A DNA stretch of 64,000 nt from SZUA-368 sp028533045 (lineage in GTDB: Bacteria; Spirochaetota; Spirochaetia; DSM-2461). The DNA lies in NCBI GenBank assembly GCA_050031985.1, contig JBNAIG010000025.1, positions 1 through 64,000 of the forward strand. The letters are read 5' to 3'. Under the pieces are notes generated by a model. It was not told the DNA's origin, did not search any database, and saw only the letters and a program-made list of their open reading frames with translations. Each line of letters begins with the position of its first letter. Position 1 is the first letter of the stretch. Positions 7,175 through 15,071 of this stretch are shown here, piece after piece. The position numbers and the translations under genes are program-made.

Positions 7175-8533
7175 TTACATGTTCTGGAAGATCTGGAATC
7201 CGGCGTAGGATTCAGTTCCGTGTTCGTCAATGTCGAGACCGCGGAGTTCTTCAACTTCTGTTACTCTGAGGCCAATAGTCTTCTTAACTACGAAGAAGAG
7301 GATACCGGCGGTAATGGTTACCCATACGAAGGCGGACAGGGCACCGAGGGCCTGTACTCCAATCTGCTGAGCTCTGGACGCGGCATCGAGGAGTTCAAGA
7401 TCTCCGAAGATACCAACAGCCAAGGTTCCCCATACACCACATACACCGTGTACTGATACGGCACCAACCGGATCGTCGATGTGAAGTACTTTGTCGATGA
7501 ACTCAACGGAAAGTACTACCAGGATACCGGCTACGAGACCGATGATGATAGCCGCACCGGGGGATACAACACCACAGGGGGCGGTGATACCTACGAGACC
7601 TGCCAGGGCACCGTTAAGGGACATGGATACGTCGGGCTTCTTGCTGATTACCCAGCTGGTGAACATGGCGAAGATGGCACCGGCGGCAGCGGCCAGAGTA
7701 GTAGTTACAGCGACGAAAGACATATCGGAACCGGCTCCGTCGTAGGAAGCGGCCAGAGTAGATCCGGCGTTGAATCCGTACCAACCGAACCACAGGATGA
7801 ATACACCCAGAGCGGCGAGGGGCAGGTTGTGACCCAGGATAGCCTTAACGGTTACTTTGCCGTCTTTCTTAACATATTTTCCCATACGGGGGCCGAGGAT
7901 GATGGCACCTACGAGGGCTGCCCAACCACCAACGGAGTGTACTACGGTAGAACCGGCGAAGTCGTGGAAACCCATTTCGGACAACCAGCCGCCGCCCCAG
8001 ATCCAGTGACCGGAGATGGGGTAGATAAGACCGGAAATGAAAACACTGTACACCAGGTAAGAGGTGAACTTGGTTCTTTCTGCCATGGCACCGGAAACGA
8101 TGGTGGCCGCAGTAGCAGCAAATACTACCTGGAAGAACCAGTCTCTCAGGAGCATACCCATGTTAAATCCGTCTCCACCGTATTCGGCGAGCATTTCGGG
8201 AGTATACTTGAGGAAAAAGCCGCCCGATCCGATAAATCCGTTACCGGAGGTACCGTACATGAGGGCCCAACCGAGGGCAAAGTACAGGATGGCTCCGACG
8301 GAAAAGTCCATCAGGTTTTTCATGATGATGTTACCGGCATTCTTGGCCCGGGTTAAACCGGTTTCTACCATGGCAAATCCGGCCTGCATAAAGAAGACCA
8401 GAGCTGCGGCTATAATCAGCCACATGGCATCGAGTGATTCGGCCACGGTGGGATCCATCACATCCTCTGCGAAGATCATCGCAGGTGAAAGCAGTACAAG
8501 AAGTACGGCTAACAGAAGTAAACGCTTTTTCAT
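7175..8533 (-). CDS. amtB: Ammonium transporter
   Basis: This 452-residue protein has a cleavable-type signal (KKRLLLLAVLLVLLSPAMIFA) and about 11 membrane helices, as in Amt/Rh channels. The family signature HDFAGSTVVHSVGGW is present, as are the pore-region segments GAMAERTKF and WFGWYGFNAGS. It imports ammonium across the inner membrane. It is the first gene of an amtB-glnK operon driven by a near-perfect sigma-54 promoter at 8622-8638. The ATG has AGGAG 8 nt upstream. Under nitrogen excess the adjacent GlnK would be expected to block the channel. Confidence 0.96.
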   Translation of the reverse strand: MKKRLLLLAVLLVLLSPAMIFAEDVMDPTVAESLDAMWLIIAAALVFFMQAGFAMVETGLTRAKNAGNIIMKNLMDFSVGAILYFALGWALMYGTSGNGFIGSGGFFLKYTPEMLAEYGGDGFNMGMLLRDWFFQVVFAATAATIVSGAMAERTKFTSYLVYSVFISGLIYPISGHWIWGGGWLSEMGFHDFAGSTVVHSVGGWAALVGAIILGPRMGKYVKKDGKVTVKAILGHNLPLAALGVFILWFGWYGFNAGSTLAASYDGAGSDMSFVAVTTTLAAAAGAIFAMFTSWVISKKPDVSMSLNGALAGLVGITAPCGVVSPGAAIIIGLVAGILVVLSVEFIDKVLHIDDPVGAVSVHGVCGVWGTLAVGIFGDLELLDAASRAQQIGVQALGALSAFVWVTITAGILFFVVKKTIGLRVTEVEELRGLDIDEHGTESYAGFQIFQNM

Positions 8534-8621
8534 TTTGCATTCTCCTAAAAATTGTTTTCGTTGTATAAGTTTTAAGCCCGTCGGTTCTCTCCTGTCCCCT
8601 TGGGTGCTATGCTAACTATAA

Positions 8622-8638
8622 AGCAAGGGACGTGCCAA
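8622..8638 (-). promoter_or_regulatory. Sigma-54 (-24/-12) promoter of amtB-glnK
   Basis: The minus strand reads TTGGCAC-GTCCC-TTGCT, a full match to the RpoN consensus with correct GG-N10-GC spacing. Transcription would begin near 8611, leaving a leader of about 78 nt. Confidence 0.9.
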
Positions 8639-8670
8639 CTTTTAGAAGTGTGTCGAATTATTGTCTTCTT

Positions 8671-8689
8671 TTATGTATAAACAACATAA
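8671..8689. promoter_or_regulatory. Inverted repeat, possible activator site upstream of amtB
   Basis: TTATGT and ACATAA form a perfect 6-bp inverted repeat with a 7-bp spacer, centred about 70 bp upstream of the predicted amtB transcript start. The position suits an enhancer-binding protein. The half-sites recall TGT/ACA of NifA boxes, but the spacing (7, not 10) does not match. Confidence 0.35.
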
Positions 8690-8693
8690 AGGA

Positions 8694-8736
8694 CAAAAAA
8701 AGGCGGATTCACCTGCTTAGGGTGATCCGCCTTTCT
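8694..8736 (-). terminator. Intrinsic terminator of the nifA-like gene
   Basis: The stem GGCGGATCACC with GGTGAATCCGCC (one bulge) is followed by seven T on the minus strand, 20 nt after the stop codon. Confidence 0.85.
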
Positions 8737-8756
8737 TAATAGGGATATATTAAAAG

Positions 8757-10337
8757 CTACATTTCTGTGTTGCTGGTCTGAGTTCCTGACATTTTTGTCT
8801 TATAATGGGTGCAGTCAATCTTGAATTTGTCTACCCGGAGTCCCATAATCCTTTCGGTGAGCCCCAGTTCCCGGGCGGCCTTGGCACGATTTCCTCGGGC
8901 GGTCTTGAGTGCTTCCCGTATCATCTCTTCTTCCAATTGGTCCAGGGCTTCCTGCAGGGTGGAGGCGCTTCTTGTTCCGGAAGACTCGGCCGACTGGAGG
9001 CTGGGAGGCAGATGGTAGCTGTGGATTACCTGGTCACTTGAGAGAAGGACGGACCTTTCCATACAGTTCTCCAGTTCCCGTACGTTACCGGGCCAGTGAT
9101 AGCTCATGAGGAGGTCGATAGCAGGGCTGGAGATTCTTTTTACGGTTTTATGATTCCGCTCGGCATATTTTTCCACAAAATGGTCGGCCAGCTGAATGAT
9201 GTCGCTCTTTCTTTCCTTAAGGGGCGGAATATGAATGGGGAAAACGTTCAGACGGTAAAAGAGGTCTTCCCGGAAGTTTCCTTTTTGGATCTCCTCTTCC
9301 AGGGAACGGTTGGTAGCCGCTACGACACGAACGTTTACCTTAATCGTTTCTACACCTCCCACCCTTTCGATTTCTCTTTCCTGGAGGACCCGGAGGAGTT
9401 TTACCTGGGTCATGGGAGTAAGCTCTCCAATCTCATCCAGGAAGATGGTTCCTCCGTCGGCCAGCTCAAAACGGCCCTTTCTGGTGGCCATGGCGCCGGT
9501 AAAGGCTCCTTTTTCGTGACCAAAGAGTTCGCTTTCTATAATGCTTTCCGGCAGGGCGGCACAATTCACTTTTATAAAAGGCTTATCCGCCCGGAAGCTG
9601 TTGTAATGGATGGCGTGGGCTACCAGTTCCTTACCGGTACCGCTCTGTCCCCGCACAAGAACGGTGGCTTCACTGCGGGATACCTGTCCTATCAGGTCAT
9701 ACACTTCCTGCATGGCCTGGGAGCTTCCGATTATATTGGAGGGCTGGAATCGTTCCTGGAGCTGTTTTTGAAGTCTTTCCTTCTCCTCTACCAGGGCTGT
9801 TTTTTCTTCTTCCAGCTGCTGGCGGAGCTTGAGGGCCTGGGCTATCATGGAGCCGATGATGCTAAGGAGTCTTACATCTTCGTCAAGGCTGATATTGTCT
9901 GCAAAGAGTCGGTCTACGCTCAGGGTACCCAGAGTTTCCGAACCCACTTTAATGGGGACACAGATGAAGGACACTATTTTATCGTCTTCTCTTGTTCCGG
10001 TTCGGTTAAGGAAGGACTTATCCTTGGAAATATCCGGTACAATGACAGGTTCCCCCGAGGCAACTACTCGCCCGGTGATTCCCTCTCCCAGATGGTAGGT
10101 TCCTTTGCTTATTTCTTCATCGGTCATACCAAAGGCGCCCTGGATAGTAATTTCCTGGGTCGTGCGGTTGGCCAGGGTAATGGTTCCCCGGTGCATTCCC
10201 ATATTTTCCGCCAATGATTCCAACAGGGGTTGAATGACAGTTTTAATATCGGGATTTCCGTCCAGAAGTTGACTGATTTCAAAGAGGAGGGTTAGCTCCT
10301 GAATTTTTCTTCTATAATGTTGTGAACTGATATCCAT
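8757..10337 (-). CDS. nifA: NifA-type sigma-54-dependent activator (GAF-AAA+-HTH)
   Basis: Domain order is that of NifA: an N-terminal GAF sensor (about residues 20-170, with GEGITGRVVASGEPVIVP), an AAA+ domain with Walker A GQSGTGKE and the sigma-54 contact loop GAFTGA, and a Fis-type HTH at the end (NRAKAARELGLTERIMGLRV). It should open RpoN promoters such as those found here before glnN, amtB and the sigma factor gene. I choose the ATG at 10337 because a promoter (TTGACC-17-TAAAAT, 10373-10345) ends 7 nt before it. Longer frames begin inside that promoter. There is no ribosome binding site, so the mRNA is probably leaderless. NorR- or FhlA-like alternatives fit less well. No nif structural genes lie in this window. 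Confidence 0.85.
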   Translation of the reverse strand: MDISSQHYRRKIQELTLLFEISQLLDGNPDIKTVIQPLLESLAENMGMHRGTITLANRTTQEITIQGAFGMTDEEISKGTYHLGEGITGRVVASGEPVIVPDISKDKSFLNRTGTREDDKIVSFICVPIKVGSETLGTLSVDRLFADNISLDEDVRLLSIIGSMIAQALKLRQQLEEEKTALVEEKERLQKQLQERFQPSNIIGSSQAMQEVYDLIGQVSRSEATVLVRGQSGTGKELVAHAIHYNSFRADKPFIKVNCAALPESIIESELFGHEKGAFTGAMATRKGRFELADGGTIFLDEIGELTPMTQVKLLRVLQEREIERVGGVETIKVNVRVVAATNRSLEEEIQKGNFREDLFYRLNVFPIHIPPLKERKSDIIQLADHFVEKYAERNHKTVKRISSPAIDLLMSYHWPGNVRELENCMERSVLLSSDQVIHSYHLPPSLQSAESSGTRSASTLQEALDQLEEEMIREALKTARGNRAKAARELGLTERIMGLRVDKFKIDCTHYKTKMSGTQTSNTEM

Positions 10338-10344
10338 GACGGCC

Positions 10345-10373
10345 ATTTTACATTTATGTACCTTTATGGTCAA
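10345..10373 (-). promoter_or_regulatory. Sigma-70 promoter of nifA (leaderless transcript predicted)
   Basis: TTGACC (10373-10368), a 17-bp spacer and TAAAAT (10350-10345) are followed by 7 nt and then ATG at 10337, with no Shine-Dalgarno sequence. Confidence 0.7.
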
Positions 10374-10424
10374 TGGGCTACGATAATGTAGTTTTTATAT
10401 GGATGGCTCTTTGGAAAAATCGCG

Positions 10425-10453
10425 TTGTAGCGGTTCCCTCTTTATCCTATTTT
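10425..10453 (+). promoter_or_regulatory. Sigma-70 promoter of the aroF-pheA fusion (leaderless)
   Basis: TTGTAG, a 17-bp spacer and TATTTT are followed by 7 nt and then ATG at 10461. It stands back-to-back with the nifA promoter. Confidence 0.55.
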
Positions 10454-10460
10454 TCCTATT

Positions 10461-12365
10461 ATGGAAGGCATGATTATAGTATTGGAAACGAGTATTACCG
10501 AGAAAGAAAGGGATTACGTTAAGAATTATTTGAGCAGCCAGGGATTCCAAGTTCGTGAGATTGTGGGAGAGAAGGAAACCGTCATAGGTGCGGTTGGTCA
10601 AGTCTCCCTGGATCAGAGAAGTGTTGAACTTCTTCCCGGCGTGGCTCGGGTGATTCCCATTTCCAAACCATATAAATTGGCTTCCCGTGAGCTTCACAAG
10701 GAAGATACGGTCTTTAATGTCGGACCGGTTACCGTGGGGGGCTCGCGTATTGTTATTATCGGCGGTCCCTGTTCGGTTGAATCGCGAGAGCAGATTATGG
10801 CTGCCGCCCATGCCGTTAAAGACGCCGGGGGCGTTATGCTTAGGGGGGGCGCTTTCAAACCCAGGACTTCTCCCTATTCTTTTCAGGGACTGGGCTATGA
10901 GGGGCTGGCCTATCTTAAGGAAGCCGGGGAGGCGACAGGTCTTCCCGTTGTTACCGAAGTTGTGGCTCCCGCCGATGTGGAGGGTATGGCCGAATATATT
11001 GATGTGTACCAGATAGGTGCCCGTAACATGCAGAACTTTGAACTTCTGAAGAAGGTTGGTTCCATGGGAATGCCTGTTATTCTTAAAAGGGGGATGTCCG
11101 CCACAATAAACGAATGGCTCATGGCGGCCGAATATCTCTTGGCTTCCGGAACGGACAAGGTTATCCTTTGTGAAAGGGGTATCCGGACCTTCGAGACCTA
11201 TACTCGTAACACTCTGGATATTTCCGCTATTCCGGTGGTGCGCAAACTCAGCCATCTTCCGGTGATTGTCGATCCTTCCCACGGGACCGGTATACGAAAC
11301 AAGGTGCTTCCCATGGCTCTGGCCGGTGTGGCTGCCGGAGCGAACGGACTCATTGTGGAGATTCATCCCAATCCGGAAGAGGCCGTATCAGACGGTCCCC
11401 AGTCTCTCTATCCTGAACAGTTCCTTAAGCTGGTGAACGATGTGGAAGCCCTGGCTCCTGTAGTGGGCAAGGAAGTGGCCCGGTTGCCGGAAAATCATCA
11501 CCTGAGCGCCGCAGTGGACGAAACGGTACAGTTTAGCGGCGACAGTTGCCGGGTTGCCTTTCAGGGAGCCCACGGAGCCTACAGCGAAAAGGCAGTTAAG
11601 CACTACTTTCCCGAGGACAAGGTGGAATCCCTCCCCCGGGAATCGTTCCCCGATGTTTTTGATGCGGTATTAAAGGGAGAGGCCGACTGGGGGATGATTC
11701 CCGTGGAGAACTCTCTGGCCGGATCCATCCTGGAAAATTATGATCTCCTGAATATGAATCCCGATATAAGTATTGTGGGAGAAATCAAGATTCGTGTCCG
11801 CCATAACCTTATCGCTCATAAGGGAGTCAAGATGGAGGATATCAGCGAAGTCCGTTCCCACCCCCAGGCTCTGGCCCAGTGCGACCGTTTTATCAAGTCC
11901 CACGGTCTGAATCCCGTTCCCGCCTACGACACCTCCGGGGCGGTGGAAGATCTTTCCAAAGAGCCCGATGCCTTAACCCGGGGCGCTATTGCCAGTGATG
12001 AAGCGGCCCGTGTTTGGGATATGGAGATTCTTAAGGACGGCATAGAGACCAATCCCAATAACTACACCCGCTTCTTTGTGATAGGTCGCAAGGAGAACGT
12101 AAAGGTGACCAAGCCCAACAAGGCTACGGTGATGTTTGAAATTTCCGATGAAGCCGGTTCCCTTTCAAGCTGCCTGGCCCTCTTTGCCCGTCACAGCCTG
12201 AATATGACTCGTATCGAATCACGGCCGATTCACGGCAAGCCCTGGAGCTACTCCTTCTATATCGATTTGGATGTTCCCGAGGAGATGGCTGACTTTGATA
12301 AGGCTATTGAAGAAGTGGACGGGGCGGTTTCCTCTTTTAGAGTTCTGGGATTGTATCGGGTTTAG
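10461..12365 (+). CDS. DAHP synthase fused to prephenate dehydratase
   Basis: A 634-residue fusion joins two steps of phenylalanine synthesis. Residues 1-70 are the ferredoxin-like regulatory domain of type I-beta DAHP synthases (IIVLETSITEKERDYVKNYL). Residues 80-345 are the aldolase (GGPCSVESREQI, LKRGMSATINEWL, IVDPSHGTG). Residues 355-535 are prephenate dehydratase (VAFQGAHGAYSE, the catalytic NYTRFFVIG). Residues 545-634 are an ACT domain with the phenylalanine-binding ESRP motif. The entry and near-final enzymes thus share one chain and one likely feedback sensor. There is no chorismate mutase domain. The ATG at 10461 lies 7 nt after a -10 box without a ribosome binding site. ATG 10470 would start like stand-alone homologues. 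The gene converges on the next one, with stop codons overlapping by 4 nt. Confidence 0.93.
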   Translation: MEGMIIVLETSITEKERDYVKNYLSSQGFQVREIVGEKETVIGAVGQVSLDQRSVELLPGVARVIPISKPYKLASRELHKEDTVFNVGPVTVGGSRIVIIGGPCSVESREQIMAAAHAVKDAGGVMLRGGAFKPRTSPYSFQGLGYEGLAYLKEAGEATGLPVVTEVVAPADVEGMAEYIDVYQIGARNMQNFELLKKVGSMGMPVILKRGMSATINEWLMAAEYLLASGTDKVILCERGIRTFETYTRNTLDISAIPVVRKLSHLPVIVDPSHGTGIRNKVLPMALAGVAAGANGLIVEIHPNPEEAVSDGPQSLYPEQFLKLVNDVEALAPVVGKEVARLPENHHLSAAVDETVQFSGDSCRVAFQGAHGAYSEKAVKHYFPEDKVESLPRESFPDVFDAVLKGEADWGMIPVENSLAGSILENYDLLNMNPDISIVGEIKIRVRHNLIAHKGVKMEDISEVRSHPQALAQCDRFIKSHGLNPVPAYDTSGAVEDLSKEPDALTRGAIASDEAARVWDMEILKDGIETNPNNYTRFFVIGRKENVKVTKPNKATVMFEISDEAGSLSSCLALFARHSLNMTRIESRPIHGKPWSYSFYIDLDVPEEMADFDKAIEEVDGAVSSFRVLGLYRV

Positions 12366-13777
12366 TTTTCGATGCCCAGCGCTTTGAGCTGGGCCATCTC
12401 TTCCTTAATAGCCACATATTCCTGAAGACTCTTGTTGCATTCCATGTAGAGCCTCTTTAGGGTTTCCGTTTCTACCTTTATTCCTTTGATGCGGGCCCGG
12501 ATGGTGGGGTCTTCCTCTTTTTTGAACATTTCGTCCAGACCGGTCATTTTTTTGTGGAAGGCGCGGAGTTCCAAAAGATTGTTCTCTATAAATTCTTTGA
12601 GCATCTCTTCGGAATACTCCGCTAGCTTCTGGTACTGCTGGGAGTTAGTGTTTCCGATGGTACGGTAAAGCTGGGTCTTTTTTCTTATGCTTTCGGAAAG
12701 GGCGTTAAAATTCAGGCTGGTTTTTCTGGCGTGGCCGCTTACCGGGTCGGTTGTTTTTACTTCGTAATAGATGTCGTTCTCTTTTCTCTGGAAAAATCGT
12801 CTCAGGATTTCCTTGAGTCCCTTCTTTTTATCGGAAGTGATCTCTTTGTTATGGTCCAGTTTGACCAGGGCCGAGGCCAGTTGGTCTGCCGATTTCTCCA
12901 TGAGGGGAAGAATTTTCAAAAGGTGATTTTTATCTACCTGTCGGGAGGTATCCTTTTTTTTGACCTGTTTCTTCCTGGTCTCTTTGGATACATTCAGGCT
13001 TTTGAGAAGGGCCGCTTTTTTCTGCTCTCCTTCCATGCCATAGTCCTCTGCGAAGATTTCTTCAATCAGTTCTCTGTAAAAAGGAGAGCCGGGCATCTGG
13101 GCGTTCATTTCCAGTTTTATGGACATGAGGAGGCTTTTCAGGTTCTTCGAGGCTTTGTCTGCGGTGGGATTCACTTCCGGGCAGATAACCGTACGAATAC
13201 GGAATTTGTAGGCCTCTCTCTGGTAGAGACTGATCTCTTTGAGGTGCTTCTTTATTTTATTGTAGTTTTGTGTCTGGGTCGTTGTAGAGTTGAACCGTAC
13301 TTCCGAACTGACCGGGTCATCGTTGGACGTTACAATCTTATCCATAACCATGGTTAAGCCGCGGGTGATGGAATGGGTTGTATTGGTCCCCAGGTTGGGC
13401 CACTTAATGTAGTCTATGATTGCGAGAATCTTTTTTATTCCGTTTAGATCCAACTTATCTATGTTCACATCAAAGATATTATTCATATAGTCCAGAACGC
13501 TGGAGTAGTTGGATAGGCGAAAACTCAGTTCCGGGATAAGTTCCCCGTCGGCAATAGGGTCGTCTGAAGGGGGTTCCAGTTTGGAGGTCTGTTCGTAGTT
13601 GTAAAGGTCTTCCTTGAGAAAGCCTTTTTGGACAAGATAGGTGTACATAATATGGAAGGTATTGCCAAAGTTGCGCATATCCGTCTTGAGAGAAGGGAGG
13701 ACTTTTTCCTCCAGCTCTACTCTTTTGGCCATGAGTTCCTCTTCCAGTTGTTGTAAAAAGTCCTGATTTTCTTCCAT
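12362..13777 (-). CDS. Conserved-looking charged protein, unknown function
   Basis: The protein is about 471 residues, soluble, rich in charged helices, and has a probable coiled coil near each end (LQQLEEELMAKRVELEEKV; a C-terminal run of Glu/Lys-rich helices). No signal peptide or membrane segment is visible and I do not recognise the family. The frame is open up to 13870, but that upstream TTG is the -35 box of a strong promoter (TTGACA-17-CATAAT, 13870-13842), so translation must start later. The first ATG downstream is 13777, though it lacks a clear ribosome binding site. The intervening leader could form a hairpin (AAGGGGCC with GGTCCCTT). Confidence 0.6.
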   Translation of the reverse strand: MEENQDFLQQLEEELMAKRVELEEKVLPSLKTDMRNFGNTFHIMYTYLVQKGFLKEDLYNYEQTSKLEPPSDDPIADGELIPELSFRLSNYSSVLDYMNNIFDVNIDKLDLNGIKKILAIIDYIKWPNLGTNTTHSITRGLTMVMDKIVTSNDDPVSSEVRFNSTTTQTQNYNKIKKHLKEISLYQREAYKFRIRTVICPEVNPTADKASKNLKSLLMSIKLEMNAQMPGSPFYRELIEEIFAEDYGMEGEQKKAALLKSLNVSKETRKKQVKKKDTSRQVDKNHLLKILPLMEKSADQLASALVKLDHNKEITSDKKKGLKEILRRFFQRKENDIYYEVKTTDPVSGHARKTSLNFNALSESIRKKTQLYRTIGNTNSQQYQKLAEYSEEMLKEFIENNLLELRAFHKKMTGLDEMFKKEEDPTIRARIKGIKVETETLKRLYMECNKSLQEYVAIKEEMAQLKALGIEN

Positions 13778-13841
13778 AACAGTATAATTATTGATCAAGG
13801 GACCTAAAAAATGCAATGGCCCCTTTTCCCCTTTGGAGGAA

Positions 13842-13870
13842 ATTATGGAGAAAGAATCTCTTTTTGTCAA
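13842..13870 (-). promoter_or_regulatory. Sigma-70 promoter of the unknown gene at 12362
   Basis: TTGACA, a 17-bp spacer and CATAAT: a consensus -35 with a good -10. It predicts a leader of about 58 nt. Confidence 0.7.
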
Positions 13871-13921
13871 AGAAAAATTAATAATGGGGTTTTTGGGGAA
13901 AAATTTCTCTCCCTATAGAGC

Positions 13922-14632
13922 ATGAAGCTATATGGTTGTTTTTTTTTCTTTTTTCTTCTTTTGTTATTATTAAATTCCTGTTCCTTCCTTGATAACGAGT
14001 GGGAGTACTGGGTTTCCTTACCTCGGCTCCCGGACGTTTATGATTTCTCCGGGGAGTGGGAAGTGTTTCTTTATTCCGAAAAGGGAGACGTCGAATTCCG
14101 GGAACTCCCCCTTTCCTCCTGTTCTATGAGCTTTTGGGGGGATAAGGAGAAGGGGATTATTATTCTGGCTTACCCGGTTGGTCCGGGGGGATTTCGGATG
14201 CGTCCCGCCGGGGGGTATCTGGAGGGGGTGGAAGAGGTTGAATTATCCTTTGAAAAGGGGGCGCCCCTTTCCGTGCTGGTCAATGCTCTGGCGGCGGGAT
14301 ATGATTTGCGGCAATTCAACTGTACCCGATTCTTAAACGAATGGGATTGGGCGGGGCTTTCTTCCCCCTGGTTCATCGACTGGGAGGGGCTGGAAGATAA
14401 AATCCTCTCAGGAAATTTCAGGGTTAGCTATATTAAAGGGGCCGACCTATTTCCTCTGGAAGGAGAAGAGGGATGGTTGTCGGAGGATGTTTTTCTGGAA
14501 AGCGGTGTTCCCGATAGTCTGCCTGCGGGAAGGCACAGTTTTTATCATCCCGGGGAAGAAATGATTCGGAAAGTTATCATCGATGGGGAGGGGAATGTTA
14601 TTTCCGGGGAATTTTCTGTTAGCTCAGAGTAA
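13922..14632 (+). CDS. Putative lipoprotein, unknown function
   Basis: The 236-residue product begins with a short basic start and a very hydrophobic core ending in a lipobox-like LLNSC (about residue 20), so it is probably a lipid-anchored envelope protein. The mature part is acidic, with many Trp and Gly residues and beta-rich character (DFSGEWEVFLYSEKGD). The family is not recognised. The ATG is preceded only by AGAG at close range. It is a single gene facing a small-RNA unit downstream. Confidence 0.6.
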   Translation: MKLYGCFFFFFLLLLLLNSCSFLDNEWEYWVSLPRLPDVYDFSGEWEVFLYSEKGDVEFRELPLSSCSMSFWGDKEKGIIILAYPVGPGGFRMRPAGGYLEGVEEVELSFEKGAPLSVLVNALAAGYDLRQFNCTRFLNEWDWAGLSSPWFIDWEGLEDKILSGNFRVSYIKGADLFPLEGEEGWLSEDVFLESGVPDSLPAGRHSFYHPGEEMIRKVIIDGEGNVISGEFSVSSE

Positions 14633-14689
14633 AGCGGGGAGGCTTTGATGAATTCTTTGTTAAAGCGTTTCAATAAAAAGTAAAAAAAC

Positions 14690-14718
14690 TTGCATTGCCC
14701 CTGATGTTGGGCTACATT
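14690..14718 (+). promoter_or_regulatory. Sigma-70 promoter of small RNA
   Basis: TTGCAT (14690-14695), a 17-bp spacer and TACATT (14713-14718), placed 8-9 nt before the first paired base of the RNA below. Confidence 0.6.
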
Positions 14719-14726
14719 GGTATTGG

Positions 14727-14817
14727 AAAGAGCAAAAGCACCGGTTTGCATTGACGTTTTGTTCCTGAATGTGAAATAAGGAGAACGGCGAACCGGTGGG
14801 CAACGCTCTTTTTTTTT
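14727..14817 (+). ncRNA. Candidate structured small RNA, about 91 nt
   Basis: Between the lipoprotein gene and the 45-codon ORF lies a complete transcription unit without an ORF. It comprises a promoter (14690-14718), the body, and a closing stem AAAGAGC (14727-14733) with GCTCTTT (14805-14811) followed by T residues. Inside is an 11-bp stem, CACCGGTTTGC with GCGAACCGGTG, and above it a weaker hairpin (GTTCCT with AGGAGAAC) whose 3' side carries AAGGAG. The conserved SRP RNA loop (GGAAG, AGCAG), the tmRNA tag region and RNase P motifs are absent, so it is none of these. The stretch 14633-14931 holds only this unit and the next promoter. Confidence 0.6.
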
Positions 14818-14856
14818 GCCCTTTTCTTTTTATCTTCCCCTTATGAAAGAAAATTG

Positions 14857-14885
14857 TTGATCCCCTGAGAAATAAGAAATATAAT
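14857..14885 (+). promoter_or_regulatory. Sigma-70 promoter of the 45-codon gene
   Basis: TTGATC, a 17-bp spacer and a perfect TATAAT, about 40 nt before the ATG at 14932. Confidence 0.75.
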
Positions 14886-14931
14886 ACTCCTAATCTATGC
14901 TTTTGGCGTATAGTATTTTCAGGAGTCTTTT

Positions 14932-15069
14932 ATGGGTAGTGCCTTAGTGACATTGATGGTCTTCCTCGGGATAATAATGATTCTCAGAGGTGTTCTATTC
15001 GGTCTCATTCCCTATCTGATGAAGAAGAAAAATACCTCCCCTAAAGGGGACGAGAAGGAGCAGGACTGA
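14932..15069 (+). CDS. 45-residue single-pass membrane protein
   Basis: ATG at 14932 is preceded by AGGAG with a 6-nt gap, and the frame ends in TGA at 15067-15069, two bases before the next gene. The product has one hydrophobic helix (residues 4-30), then a basic KKKNT segment and an acidic tail (DEKEQD), so it should sit in the inner membrane with the tail inside. It has its own consensus promoter and is probably co-transcribed with the large unknown gene that follows. The family is not recognised. Confidence 0.7.
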   Translation: MGSALVTLMVFLGIIMILRGVLFGLIPYLMKKKNTSPKGDEKEQD

Positions 15070-15071
15070 CC

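Noticed and set aside
7481..8356. Long plus-strand frames opposite amtB
   Set aside because: They mirror a clearly real transporter gene, and the composition (Gly, Thr, Glu-rich) is typical of a shadow frame.
13781..13870. TTG start of the unknown gene at 13870
   Set aside because: These bases form the -35 of a strong promoter, so they cannot be in the transcript. The same reasoning removes TTG 10373 for nifA.
14690..14817. SRP 4.5S RNA, tmRNA or RNase P RNA
   Set aside because: The size would fit SRP RNA, but the conserved apical loop and the AGCAG segment are missing. No tmRNA tag or RNase P core motif is present.
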